Assembly: GCA_035699745.1 (NCBI GenBank)
Contig: DASSPH010000064.1
Coordinates: 1-52,905, forward strand
Direction of reading: 5' to 3'
Origin: Vicinamibacterales bacterium
Lineage (GTDB): Bacteria; Acidobacteriota; Vicinamibacteria; Vicinamibacterales; 2-12-FULL-66-21
DNA: 52,905 nucleotides
The notes beneath the pieces were generated by a model, which saw nothing but the letters and a program-made list of their open reading frames with translations, made no database searches and was not told the DNA's origin. Positions within the stretch are counted from its first letter, which is position 1; each line of letters opens with the position of its first letter. The translations under genes were made by a program, and so were the position numbers. Below, piece by piece: positions 17,657 to 26,278 of the stretch.

Positions 17657-18694
17657 TCAGCCGACCGCCGGGTCGAGCAGTCTGATCGTTCCGGCCGAGG
17701 CGTCGATCTCGACGGGTGCGCCGACCGGCAGCGTCCATTGCGGCTGCGCGTGGCCGATCATCGCCCCCTGCCATGCCGGCACGCCGAGCGGCCTGATGTG
17801 ATCGCGGATGATCTCCTCGAGCGTCAGCGACGCGTATCCTTCGCCGGGCCCGCATTCGGAACAGCCGCCGAAGACGAATCCTTTGATCTTCGCCAACACG
17901 CCCGCGAGCTTGAGCTGGGTGAACATCCGATCGACGCGATACAGATCCTCTCCCACATCCTCACAGAACAGAATCGCGTCGTCCCACTCGGGCAGGTAGG
18001 GGGAGCCGAGAATGGCGGTGAGCACCGTCAGGTTGCCGCCGAGCAGCCGGCCGCGCGCCCTGCCCGGGGTGTGGGTCAGCGTGCGGAACTCGACCTGGAC
18101 GAGACTGTTGCGGTCGTTCGACAGCCCCTGCTTGTTCGAGTACGTGACGGCTTCCGCGCCCATCAGGACCCGGCGGTAGTAGTCGAGCGACCACGCGTCC
18201 CAGCGGCCGAGACCGATCGGTCCGTGAAAGGTGATGAGGCCGGCTTTCGCATGGATCGACAGCAGCAGCGCGGTGATGTCGCTGTAGCCGATCAGCACTT
18301 TGGGATTGCGCCGGATGGCGTCGAAGTCGAGATAGGGAAGCAGCCGCGCGCTCCCCCAGCCGCCGCGAATCGCGTGGATGCCGGCGATGGAACGATCGGC
18401 GAACGCCTTGTTGATGTCCTCCGCCCTCGCCTTGTCGGCGCCGGCGAGATAACCGTGGCGCTCCATCATGTGCTCGCCCTGCCGGACCTTGAAGCCGAGC
18501 GCCTCGAGCGACTCGCGGGCGATCTGCAGGTCGAGGCTGTTGAACGTCGCGCTCGCCGGGCTGACCAGCGCGATCGTGTCTCCGGCGGCCAGCCGTCTCG
18601 GCTTGATCGGCGCCGCGGCGGCGGCGCGGACGGAGCGGATCCCGGAAGCGGCCGCGGCCACGCCCAGCGACTGAACGAACTGTCGGCGGTTCAT
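17657..18694 (-). CDS. Tat-exported LD-carboxypeptidase (peptidase S66)
   Basis: The 345-residue protein starts at the ATG at 18694; a longer in-frame reading runs into the upstream gene. It begins MNRRQFVQSLGVAAAASG, a twin-arginine signal. The mature part is a muropeptide LD-carboxypeptidase/microcin-immunity (MccF) family serine peptidase. The nucleophile is S138 in IGYSDITALL; the catalytic Glu is in ILFCEDVGEDLYRVDRM and the His in MIGHAQPQ. It is expected to trim the terminal D-Ala from murein tetrapeptides. Most characterised LdcA enzymes are cytoplasmic, so the Tat signal is notable. It lies 13 bp downstream of the HEAT-cyclophilin gene. Confidence 0.9.
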   Translation of the reverse strand: MNRRQFVQSLGVAAAASGIRSVRAAAAAPIKPRRLAAGDTIALVSPASATFNSLDLQIARESLEALGFKVRQGEHMMERHGYLAGADKARAEDINKAFADRSIAGIHAIRGGWGSARLLPYLDFDAIRRNPKVLIGYSDITALLLSIHAKAGLITFHGPIGLGRWDAWSLDYYRRVLMGAEAVTYSNKQGLSNDRNSLVQVEFRTLTHTPGRARGRLLGGNLTVLTAILGSPYLPEWDDAILFCEDVGEDLYRVDRMFTQLKLAGVLAKIKGFVFGGCSECGPGEGYASLTLEEIIRDHIRPLGVPAWQGAMIGHAQPQWTLPVGAPVEIDASAGTIRLLDPAVG

Positions 18695-18707
18695 GCGGCG
18701 AATCTTA

Positions 18708-20822
18708 TCAGCCGCTGCACTTGGTGAGATGGATCGATCTGATGCCGTCTCCTTCCTGGATCCGATCCACCACCGAGAGATCCTCGATCGACGCAAAGAC
18801 CGTGTAGTCGTAGTCGAGGCGATTGTTGTCCACGAGGTTGATGAAGAACTGGGCGTCGCCGGTGTTGCGCCCGCGCGTCGACAGCCCGACGGCGCCGCGG
18901 ACGTTTCTGCCCCCCACCTCGTCGCGCAGGTACTCCTTGTGGCCGGCATACTCGTTCGCGCCGGGGCTCCCGCCCTGAATCACGAAGTTGGGAACGACGC
19001 GATGGAACGTCAGGCCGTCGTAGTAGTGGTCCTTCGTCGCCAGTTTGAGGAACCGGTCGACGGCGATCGGCGCGCTGGCCGGCTGCATCTTCATCCGGAA
19101 CGCGCGGCCGGTCGTCAGGTTCACGGTGACGCACTGGCGCAGGTCGAGGAATTCCTGCGGCCAGCCGCGCGTGGGGGCGGCGGGCGCAGCCGTGACCGCG
19201 CGGCCGGTCGCCTGGGTGATCACCTGTGTGGCGCGGCCGGCCACCTTTTCGTCGAAGTCCTTCAGCAGCGGCAGCATCTCGGCCGCGTCATCGCCGGTCG
19301 TGTGCACCGCGATGGCGTCGAGAAGCGCGAGGCGCGTGTCCCGCGCGCTCTCGCTGCCTTCCCTGGTGACCCGCATCAGCGAGGCGATCAGCGGGCGGGA
19401 CAGCGGGGTGCTGCGCGGCAGCTCCTGGAGCAGGCGCGCCGCCGTCCGCAGCAGCTGCGCGTCCGTGCGCTGGAGCGCGGCGAGGAGCGGGCGCAGCGCC
19501 TCGTCGCGCTTCAACCGATACAGCGCCTCGACGGCCGCCTCACGCACGTTGTCGTTGGCGTCGTATGCGAGCTTCTCGAGGTGGACGAGATCGGCCGAGA
19601 CGGCCGCCGCGCCAGCCGCGTACATCCGCACCCACCAGACGGGGTGGCTCGCGAACGCCTCCATCAAGGCTGCGGCCTTCTCGGGCGAGCGTTTCGCGAG
19701 CGCGACGAACGCGTGCGTCTCGCGATGCCAGGATCCGACCGTGGGAGGCACTCGCGCATCGGCCATCACCAGGCCGGTGATGTCTTCGTCGTCCTTGCAG
19801 TGATCGCCGAGCGCGTCGATCGCGGCGAGCGCCACGTGGAGATCCCGATCCTCCCTCCGATCGAGAATCGGGCCGCATCCGTTCGTTCTGGCGGCACGGC
19901 GGACGTACGCGCGCAGCGCTTCGTAGCGGACCTGCGCGGAAGGATCGCCCAGCCCTTCCTCGATCAACCGCAGCCGGGAGGCGTCGTCGAGTCCGGCGCC
20001 GCTGCCGGTAAGGACGGTCATGGCGAGCCGCCGTACCTGTGCGTCTTCGTGCTCGAGCGCGATGCGCTCGGTCTCCTCGCTGAGGCCGCGGCCGTTGATC
20101 AAGGCGGACAGCGCCAGGAACGCCGCCGCGCCGGTATCGTTCAACGACTGCCTGTTGACCGTCTTCTCGAGCTCGGCGACGGTATCCGGGTCGAGCGCCG
20201 ACACTTTCGTATTGGTGCGCGCCAGGATCTCGAGTGCGCGAAGCCCCGATACGTAGAAGCTGCCGAGACGGAAGTCCGGCCGCGAGAACAGGGTGATGCG
20301 GAGGATGAGGCTCTCGGCCTTGCGCATCTGTCCGGGTGTCGCGTAGGCGATGCGCCCGAGGGGAACCATCACCTGCGCCGCCTCACCGATGGTTCGCTGG
20401 CTGAGCGGCTTGTCTCCCTGCACGAACAACCATTCGAGGGCGGTCTGCACGAGCCGCGGATCCGAGGCGGGATCGAATCCTTTCAACGACTGGGCGATGG
20501 CGTCGGCGCGTGCGGCCACCGAGATGTCCGGCAATGAAATGAGCGGCAGCACGAGGCGGGGATCTTCGAGGCGTCCCAGCGCGCGGACGGCGGCATCGGC
20601 GACCTCGCGGTTCGCGGACCGCGTCAGCGGCATCAGCACGTCCGCCGCGGCCCATCCCTTCTCCGCGTTGAGGACCTCGACGGGCGTCGCGCCGGCCGGC
20701 TGGGCCGCCTGGCGCCGCACTTCGAGCGGGATCTGACGCGGCGCGCGGGTCTGCTGGCCGGCACCCAGCAGCGCCGCCGGAATCAGGACTGCAGCCGGCA
20801 CCCGGACCCAAACACCTGGCAC
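18708..20822 (-). CDS. HEAT-repeat protein fused to a cyclophilin-type peptidyl-prolyl isomerase
   Basis: The 704-residue exported protein has a signal-like N-terminus (about 1-27), then HEAT-type helical repeats over about 60-500 (for example VADAAVRALGRLEDPRLVLPL, VRYEALRAYVRR, VREAAVEALYRLKRDEALRPL). A C-terminal cyclophilin domain (about 530-700) carries YYDGLTFHRVVPNFVIQGGSP, the catalytic Arg/Phe segment, and GDAQFFINLVDNNRLDYDYTVF. It probably acts as a periplasmic folding factor with a protein-binding scaffold. The GTG start at 20822 has a GGAGG site 6 nt upstream; a second GTG at 20801 is possible. The first codons overlap a GGTGCCGGGTGCC-type repeat, so the exact N-terminus is uncertain. 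Confidence 0.88.
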   Translation of the reverse strand: MPGVWVRVPAAVLIPAALLGAGQQTRAPRQIPLEVRRQAAQPAGATPVEVLNAEKGWAAADVLMPLTRSANREVADAAVRALGRLEDPRLVLPLISLPDISVAARADAIAQSLKGFDPASDPRLVQTALEWLFVQGDKPLSQRTIGEAAQVMVPLGRIAYATPGQMRKAESLILRITLFSRPDFRLGSFYVSGLRALEILARTNTKVSALDPDTVAELEKTVNRQSLNDTGAAAFLALSALINGRGLSEETERIALEHEDAQVRRLAMTVLTGSGAGLDDASRLRLIEEGLGDPSAQVRYEALRAYVRRAARTNGCGPILDRREDRDLHVALAAIDALGDHCKDDEDITGLVMADARVPPTVGSWHRETHAFVALAKRSPEKAAALMEAFASHPVWWVRMYAAGAAAVSADLVHLEKLAYDANDNVREAAVEALYRLKRDEALRPLLAALQRTDAQLLRTAARLLQELPRSTPLSRPLIASLMRVTREGSESARDTRLALLDAIAVHTTGDDAAEMLPLLKDFDEKVAGRATQVITQATGRAVTAAPAAPTRGWPQEFLDLRQCVTVNLTTGRAFRMKMQPASAPIAVDRFLKLATKDHYYDGLTFHRVVPNFVIQGGSPGANEYAGHKEYLRDEVGGRNVRGAVGLSTRGRNTGDAQFFINLVDNNRLDYDYTVFASIEDLSVVDRIQEGDGIRSIHLTKCSG

Positions 20823-20837
20823 CCGGCACCTCCGAGG

Positions 20838-22760
20838 TCAGCGTCGGCCTGAATACTCCAGCATCTGGGTCTTCAAATCCAGCGGATACGAGATCCGGAC
20901 ATCGGTAATCCCGCCGGCGGCGTCGCGAACGGCCTCGAGGCGCGGCTGGACGAACCCGGTGTAGGACGGCATCTTCAACCGGTCCACGCGCTCGACGATT
21001 TCGTCGCGCAGCGCCGGATCGAAGTGGACCCCGTAGGTCTCGAACAGCGCCTTTGCGGCCTCGTAGTCCCCTTCCGCCTTGATGCGCTGCACGTCCGCGA
21101 GCAGCCGTCCCACGCCCTCCTGGAACGCCTTCACGTCGACGACGACGTAGTAGGTCTTGCCGTCGCGGCGGCGCACCTCGATGGCGCGCGAGTTGGCGAT
21201 CAGCCAGCCGACGATCATCTGCCGGTTGCGCATGTGGTCTTCCTCGATCTGCGAGCCTTCGCGGATCCGGCGCAACTGCACCAGCGCATTGCGCGCGTAC
21301 GCCTCGTATTCCGCGCGGACGATCTCGGCCTGATCGGCCTGCTCGATCAGCCCCAGCTCCACGAGCTTCGCGTCGGGAACGAAGTAGAGCGCGACCAGAT
21401 CGGCGCGCGATTCCTCGAGCGCCGAATACTGTTCCTTCAGCACCGTCTGCGGGCTGCCCTGGAGCCGCTCGGAAATGCGGCCGGATCCATGGCCGATGAC
21501 CTCGTGCATGTCGGTGGTGATCTCGCTCGCCAGGCTGCTCCACTTCTCGGCGCGCTCCGCCTCCTCCACGCTCCAGGCGAACTCGCGCCGGAACTCGGGC
21601 AGCGTCGACTTGTCGTACGCCTGGTTCGCGTTCGAGAGCGAGACCGATTTGCTGCCGTGCTGCTCCCGGATGGTCTGGTCGTTCGGCAGGTTGATGCCGA
21701 CCGGCGTCACCGGCCCCGAGTCGCCCGTTTCGATGACGACGTCGATGGCGTTGGCGGACACGCCGCGCACTCCCTGCTTGCGGTATTCCGGGGCCCACGG
21801 CATGCGATCCTCGAACCACTGCGCGGCGGCGGCGAGCTTGCGGATCCCTTCGGTCTTGTGCGGGTTGACGTAGTAGACCAGCGCCTCCCACGCGCCCTTG
21901 ATGCCGCGCGCGTCCATGTAGACTTCGACGAAGCCGTTGATCGTGTCGACCGGCGAGTCGCGATCCTGCACCCAGGCGATGTCGTAGGCGATCCGATCCG
22001 CCGTCTCGCCGGTCTGATAGAAGCGAATCAGCGCGCGCAGGGCATGCGCCATCGGCTCGGTCGCAAACGGGATCGCCGCTTCGAGGTGCTTGACGATCTC
22101 GCGGATGTACCGGTCGTACATGCCGCCCGTCCGGTAGACCTCCTCGACGAGCCGGCCGCCGCGCTTCACCAGGCGCGAGTTCAAGGGATAGGCCTCGGTG
22201 AACTGCTCGAGGTCCGCCATGGTGACGCCGTCGTACAGGTTGTTGGCGCTGGCTTCGAGGATGTCCTTCCCGGGACCGGGCGTCTTGTTGGTGACGATCG
22301 GATCGACGTCCGGATCGAAGAAGTACGGCGTCAGGCGATCCAGATCGCCGGGGATGCGCGCGCCGTTGCGCTCCGCCTGCCGGGCGGCGGCGGCGAACGC
22401 CTCCGGCGTGCACTTGAGCACGAACTTGCGCGCGGTCAGATTGTTGTACGGCCCGGTGTTGATCCAGAACAGCTTGGTGTAGCGCTCGATCTCGGCCAGC
22501 GTCGCGGCGTCGACGCCGGAGGGGTGGGTGAGGATCTCCTCCAGCACGTCCCTCATCTCGAGGTTGTGGGCATAGCGCTGGTCGTAGTAGATGTCGCGCC
22601 CGGCCAGCGCCGCCTGATAGAGGTGGTAGATCAGCACCTTCTCGCGCAGCGGCAGGTCCGCGAAGCCGTCGGCGTAGAGCTGGACCACGGCGGCTTCGTC
22701 AACGCGTTCGAGCAGGTAGCGGCGGGTATCGACCGCGGAGGCTGGTGTCGGCGCGCTCAT
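20838..22760 (-). CDS. M49-family (dipeptidyl-peptidase III-like) metallopeptidase, cytoplasmic paralogue
   Basis: The 640-residue protein has no signal peptide. It carries the M49 zinc motif HEVIGH (HExxxH with an extra residue, H419/E420/H424), followed by GSG and the second motif EESRAD (E449/E450), which supplies the third ligand. Length and motif spacing fit the dipeptidyl-peptidase III/Nudix-linked Zn-hydrolase family. The likely role is release of dipeptides from oligopeptides in the cytoplasm. Its ATG overlaps the TGA of the upstream gene (ATGA, 22757-22760), which encodes an exported paralogue, so the pair is translationally coupled. The downstream HEAT-cyclophilin gene starts 15 bp later. 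Confidence 0.9.
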   Translation of the reverse strand: MSAPTPASAVDTRRYLLERVDEAAVVQLYADGFADLPLREKVLIYHLYQAALAGRDIYYDQRYAHNLEMRDVLEEILTHPSGVDAATLAEIERYTKLFWINTGPYNNLTARKFVLKCTPEAFAAAARQAERNGARIPGDLDRLTPYFFDPDVDPIVTNKTPGPGKDILEASANNLYDGVTMADLEQFTEAYPLNSRLVKRGGRLVEEVYRTGGMYDRYIREIVKHLEAAIPFATEPMAHALRALIRFYQTGETADRIAYDIAWVQDRDSPVDTINGFVEVYMDARGIKGAWEALVYYVNPHKTEGIRKLAAAAQWFEDRMPWAPEYRKQGVRGVSANAIDVVIETGDSGPVTPVGINLPNDQTIREQHGSKSVSLSNANQAYDKSTLPEFRREFAWSVEEAERAEKWSSLASEITTDMHEVIGHGSGRISERLQGSPQTVLKEQYSALEESRADLVALYFVPDAKLVELGLIEQADQAEIVRAEYEAYARNALVQLRRIREGSQIEEDHMRNRQMIVGWLIANSRAIEVRRRDGKTYYVVVDVKAFQEGVGRLLADVQRIKAEGDYEAAKALFETYGVHFDPALRDEIVERVDRLKMPSYTGFVQPRLEAVRDAAGGITDVRISYPLDLKTQMLEYSGRR

Positions 22761-24805
22761 TTGGACGTCAGGCTCGCATCGTACATCGCGCCGTACTCCA
22801 GATACTGGCGGACCGCGTCACGCGGATAGCTGATCGTGACGGCCGGCACGTCCTTCGTCGGCCCGGGCCCCAGCGTCAGCCTGGTGTTGACGGCCGCCCA
22901 GTAGGACGGCAGGTTCAGCGTCTTGTAGCGGGCGACGACCTGGTCCCGGAGCGCCGGATCGAAGCGGACCCCGTACTTGTCGACCAGCGCCTTGATCGCG
23001 TCGTAGTCCCCTTCCGCCTTGATCCGCATCAGCTCCGCCAAGAGCGTGCCGACGCCTTCGCGCATCTTCGCGTAGTCCTTCACGCGCACGTAGGTCTTGC
23101 CGCCCTTCTCGAAGTACTCGATGGCGCCGGTCGTATCGCGGATGTAGTGCGCGATCAGCTGGCGGTCGCGCTGGTGGTCCTCCTCGATGGTCTCGCCGCG
23201 CGGAATGCGGCGGAGCTGCGTCAGCGCCGCCCGCGCCGCGTTGTCGTACATCGCCTTCGCGACCTCGTCCTGGCTGGTGACGAGCTTCAGCTCCTTCAGT
23301 TTGGGGTCGCCGATGTTCCAGAGTCCCATGAGGTCGGCGCGTGCCTCCTCCAGCGTCGAGTAGTACTCCTTCAGGGCGCGTGCCGGATTGCCCTGCACCT
23401 TCTCGGTGAGCTTGCCCGACCCGTGGCCGATCACTTCGTGCATCGCGGTCAGCAGGTCCTCGGCTTCCTGGCTGTACTTCTTCGAGCGCGCCGCTTCCTC
23501 CGGAGACGCGGCGAACTCGTCGATCGACGATCCCGCGGCGCCGAGCGCATGGCTGCTGCCGAGCAGCAGGAAGTTCTTGGTGCCGTACTTCGCGTGAATC
23601 TCCTGTTCGTTGGGGAGGTTGACGCCGATCGTGTTGACGTGGAAGTCGCCGGTTTCGATCAGGACCTCGACGGCCTTGACCACCGGGGGCGTGAAGTCGC
23701 GCTTCTTGTAGGCGTCGGCCCACGGCGCCTTGTCTTCGAAGTAGGCGGCATTCTTCGCCAGACTGCCCATCACGCTGGTGACCGGACGATCCGTCACCGT
23801 CACGAAGCTCTGCGAGCTGCCCTTGGCGCCGCGCGCGTCGCGATACACCTCGATGAAGCCGTTGGCGAAGTCCACGGTGGCGTCGCTCCGCATCCAGTCG
23901 GCGCCGAACTGCAGCCAATCGGCGGGCTCGCCGGTCTGGTAGAAGCGGATCAGGCTGCCGATCGCCTTCGCCTGCGCCGGATCGGCCAGCGCACGCGCCT
24001 TCTCGAGGAACCCGATCGCGTGGCGCAGGTAGGTGGCGTAGAGTCCCGGCGGGATCTTTCCATCCGCCGTGCCGGCGCGGTAAACCTGCTCGCGCACGCT
24101 GCCCGCGTCCTTGACCAGGCGCGAGTTCAACGGATACCGCTCCTGGAACGCCTTCAGGTCCGCGAGCGTCACGCCCTGGTAGAACGTGTTCGAGCTCGCC
24201 TGCAGGATGTCGAGGCCGGGGGGCGGCGTCTTGGCGGTAATCTGCGGCTCGAACGCCGCGTCGAAGAAGGCGGCGCGCAGATCATCCAGTTCCCTGGCCA
24301 CCGCGTCTGCCGTCGCGAGCGCCGGGAGATCTCCGGACGGCGTCCGGTAGGCGCCCGCGGCGTGCGCCTTCTGCACCGCGGCGCGCAGCTCCTCGACCGT
24401 GAACGAGGGCAGGAACTTCTGCCCGGTGGTCTCGTTGTGATTGCCGCGGTTCGCCCAGAAGAGGAGCGCGTACTCGCGAAACTTCGGCAGAGACGCAGGG
24501 GCGATCCCGTCCCGATGCGCCATCACACCTTCGAGGATCCGCTTCTGCCGAAGCCCGAAGCGCGAGAGCTGGTCGTAGACGATCGGGTCGATCGCGATCG
24601 CGGCCTGCGTCAGCCAGTAGGCGAGCGCTTTCTGTCGATCGGTGAGCGCGGCGAAGCTGGGCGACTCGAGCTGGATGAAGCCCGTATCCCCGACTCGCTC
24701 CACGAGGGGTGATTTCGACGCGTCCGGGCGCGCGGGCGTCTGCGCGGCGCCGAACGCGCCGGGCAGCGCGAGGCAGGTCAGCAGCAAGAGCAAACGGCGG
24801 TACAT
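22757..24805 (-). CDS. M49-family (dipeptidyl-peptidase III-like) metallopeptidase, exported paralogue
   Basis: The 682-residue protein begins with a signal peptide (MYRRLLLLLTCLALPGAFGAA). The body is homologous along its whole length to the next gene: YPLNSRLVK, RFYQTGE and the zinc motif HEVIGHGSG (H456/E457/H461) with EEARAD downstream. The two differ mainly in the N-terminal export signal, which indicates a tandem duplication with divergence in location. The expected activity is periplasmic or secreted dipeptidase-type cleavage of oligopeptides. A TAAGAT hexamer lies 6 nt before the ATG and no Shine-Dalgarno is evident. It leads an apparent operon running through the second M49, HEAT-cyclophilin, S66 peptidase and amine oxidase genes. 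Confidence 0.9.
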   Translation of the reverse strand: MYRRLLLLLTCLALPGAFGAAQTPARPDASKSPLVERVGDTGFIQLESPSFAALTDRQKALAYWLTQAAIAIDPIVYDQLSRFGLRQKRILEGVMAHRDGIAPASLPKFREYALLFWANRGNHNETTGQKFLPSFTVEELRAAVQKAHAAGAYRTPSGDLPALATADAVARELDDLRAAFFDAAFEPQITAKTPPPGLDILQASSNTFYQGVTLADLKAFQERYPLNSRLVKDAGSVREQVYRAGTADGKIPPGLYATYLRHAIGFLEKARALADPAQAKAIGSLIRFYQTGEPADWLQFGADWMRSDATVDFANGFIEVYRDARGAKGSSQSFVTVTDRPVTSVMGSLAKNAAYFEDKAPWADAYKKRDFTPPVVKAVEVLIETGDFHVNTIGVNLPNEQEIHAKYGTKNFLLLGSSHALGAAGSSIDEFAASPEEAARSKKYSQEAEDLLTAMHEVIGHGSGKLTEKVQGNPARALKEYYSTLEEARADLMGLWNIGDPKLKELKLVTSQDEVAKAMYDNAARAALTQLRRIPRGETIEEDHQRDRQLIAHYIRDTTGAIEYFEKGGKTYVRVKDYAKMREGVGTLLAELMRIKAEGDYDAIKALVDKYGVRFDPALRDQVVARYKTLNLPSYWAAVNTRLTLGPGPTKDVPAVTISYPRDAVRQYLEYGAMYDASLTSK

Positions 24806-24811
24806 GGATCG

Positions 24812-24817
24812 ATCTTA
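24812..24817 (-). promoter_or_regulatory. -10-like hexamer TAAGAT before the exported M49 gene
   Basis: On the minus strand TAAGAT (4 of 6 consensus bases) ends 6 nt before the ATG at 24805. There is no ribosome site in the gap, consistent with a leaderless start. Weak on its own; listed because several genes in the window share the geometry. Confidence 0.3.
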
Positions 24818-24829
24818 ACCGGCCCGCGC

Positions 24830-26278
24830 CTACAACTCCTGCCGCTCCCCGTGCTCCGGCGCGTGCGCCTGCCAGCCGAGCTCCCGCTGGATGCGCGCGG
24901 CGAGCGCGTCCTGCGCCGCCGGCTCGCCGTGAACGATGAAGGTGTGCGCCGGCGCCGCCTTGAAACCGCCGAGCCAGCGCATGATCTCGCCGGCATCGGC
25001 ATGCGCCGACATCGAATCGATGCGCTCGATGCGTGCCGCCACCGGCACCCACTGGCCGTGGATCTTGATGCTCTTCTCGCCGTCGACGAGCCGGCGCCCG
25101 CGCGTGCCGGCCCCCTGATACCCGGCGAAGAGCACCGTGTTCTGCCGGTTCGGCAGCGCCGCCTTCAGGTGGTGCAGCACCCGCCCGCCTTCCGCCATTC
25201 CGCTGGCGGAAATCACGATCGCGGGGGCCTGCGAAGCGGTCAGCTGCTTCGATTCTTCGACGTTGGCGATCACGTGGAAGCGTTCGGTGCAGAAGGCGCA
25301 CATCTCGCGCTCCTGCCGCGCGATCTTGCGCCGGACGCTCTCGGAGTGAGGCGCCGCCGCATCGAGCGGCGCCTTGTCGTCGCGCTCCTCCGGATGCATC
25401 TCGGGATCGAGTTCGTGCACCCGCTCGCTGTAGCGCTGAAGCGCCGCGGCCGCCATCGGGCTGTCGACGAAAACCGGCAGCACCGGAATCCGCTTCTCCT
25501 CCTCGAGCCGCTTGACCCAGTAGAGCAGCTCCTCGACGCGCCCGATGGCGAACGCCGGAATGATCAGCTTTCCGCCGCGCGCCGCGGTGTCCTTGACGAT
25601 CTGTTCGAGGCGGACGCCGTCGTCGTCCTGCGCGTGCTCGCGATCGCCATAGGTGGATTCCACCAGCAGGAAGTCCGCCGCCTCCACCATCGTCGGATCC
25701 GGCAGCACCGGGCGTCCGAACCGCCCCAGGTCGCCGCCGAACACGATCGTCCGGCCGTCGATCTTCATCCGGAGGAACGCCGAACCGAGCAGGTGTCCGG
25801 CGTTGATGAACTCCACTTCGATTCCGCTGGCGACCGGCACCGGGCGTTCGTAGCCGATGGGCTGCAGCTGCGACACGGCGCGGAGCGCATCGACTTCGCG
25901 ATAGAGCGGCAGCGCCGGCGCGTGCTTCGAAAAGCCGCGCCGGTTCGCATACTCGGCGTCCTCTTCGTGGATGCGGCCCGAGTCGGGGAGCACGATGCGG
26001 CAGAGATCCTGGGTGCCTTGCGTGCAGAAGACCCGCCCCTTGAACCCCTGCGAGACGAGACGCGGCAGGTAGCCGCAGTGATCCAGATGCGCGTGCGTCA
26101 GGACGATCGCCTGGATGCTCGACGCCGGTATGGGAAAGTCGGCCCAGTTGCGGAGCCGCAGCTCCTTGAGCCCCTGGAACAGGCCGGCATCGACGAGAAT
26201 GCGGGCGCCGCCGGCTTCCACGAGGTACTTCGAGCCGGTCACCGTCCGCGCCGCGCCGAGAAACGTCAGCGAAATCAT
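24830..26278 (-). CDS. beta-CASP metallo-beta-lactamase-fold hydrolase (CPSF/YsxB-like ribonuclease family)
   Basis: The 482-residue protein has an N-terminal metallo-beta-lactamase fold with THAHLDHCGYLP (H62, H64, D66, H67), FINAGHLLGSAF and VESTYGDR. A beta-CASP domain is inserted (about 230-380, IPAFAIGRVEELLY, SASGMAEGGRVLHHL), and a C-terminal RMMBL-like segment reads SAHADAGEIMRWL and FIVHGEP. This is the CPSF-73-type group, generally predicted to be RNA-processing nucleases. The start at 26278 overlaps the stop of the D-cysteine desulfhydrase-like gene as ATGA, so it is translated by coupling. A longer reading to 26950 is a shadow frame. Confidence 0.92.
   Translation of the reverse strand: MISLTFLGAARTVTGSKYLVEAGGARILVDAGLFQGLKELRLRNWADFPIPASSIQAIVLTHAHLDHCGYLPRLVSQGFKGRVFCTQGTQDLCRIVLPDSGRIHEEDAEYANRRGFSKHAPALPLYREVDALRAVSQLQPIGYERPVPVASGIEVEFINAGHLLGSAFLRMKIDGRTIVFGGDLGRFGRPVLPDPTMVEAADFLLVESTYGDREHAQDDDGVRLEQIVKDTAARGGKLIIPAFAIGRVEELLYWVKRLEEEKRIPVLPVFVDSPMAAAALQRYSERVHELDPEMHPEERDDKAPLDAAAPHSESVRRKIARQEREMCAFCTERFHVIANVEESKQLTASQAPAIVISASGMAEGGRVLHHLKAALPNRQNTVLFAGYQGAGTRGRRLVDGEKSIKIHGQWVPVAARIERIDSMSAHADAGEIMRWLGGFKAAPAHTFIVHGEPAAQDALAARIQRELGWQAHAPEHGERQEL

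Noticed and set aside
18693-20537. A 614-codon plus-strand frame opposite the HEAT-cyclophilin gene
   Set aside because: Arg/Val/Gly-rich antisense shadow; the minus-strand product has clear cyclophilin motifs.
21024-24712. Two long plus-strand frames (601 and 655 codons) opposite the M49 peptidases
   Set aside because: Antisense shadows that resemble each other only because the M49 genes beneath them are paralogues.
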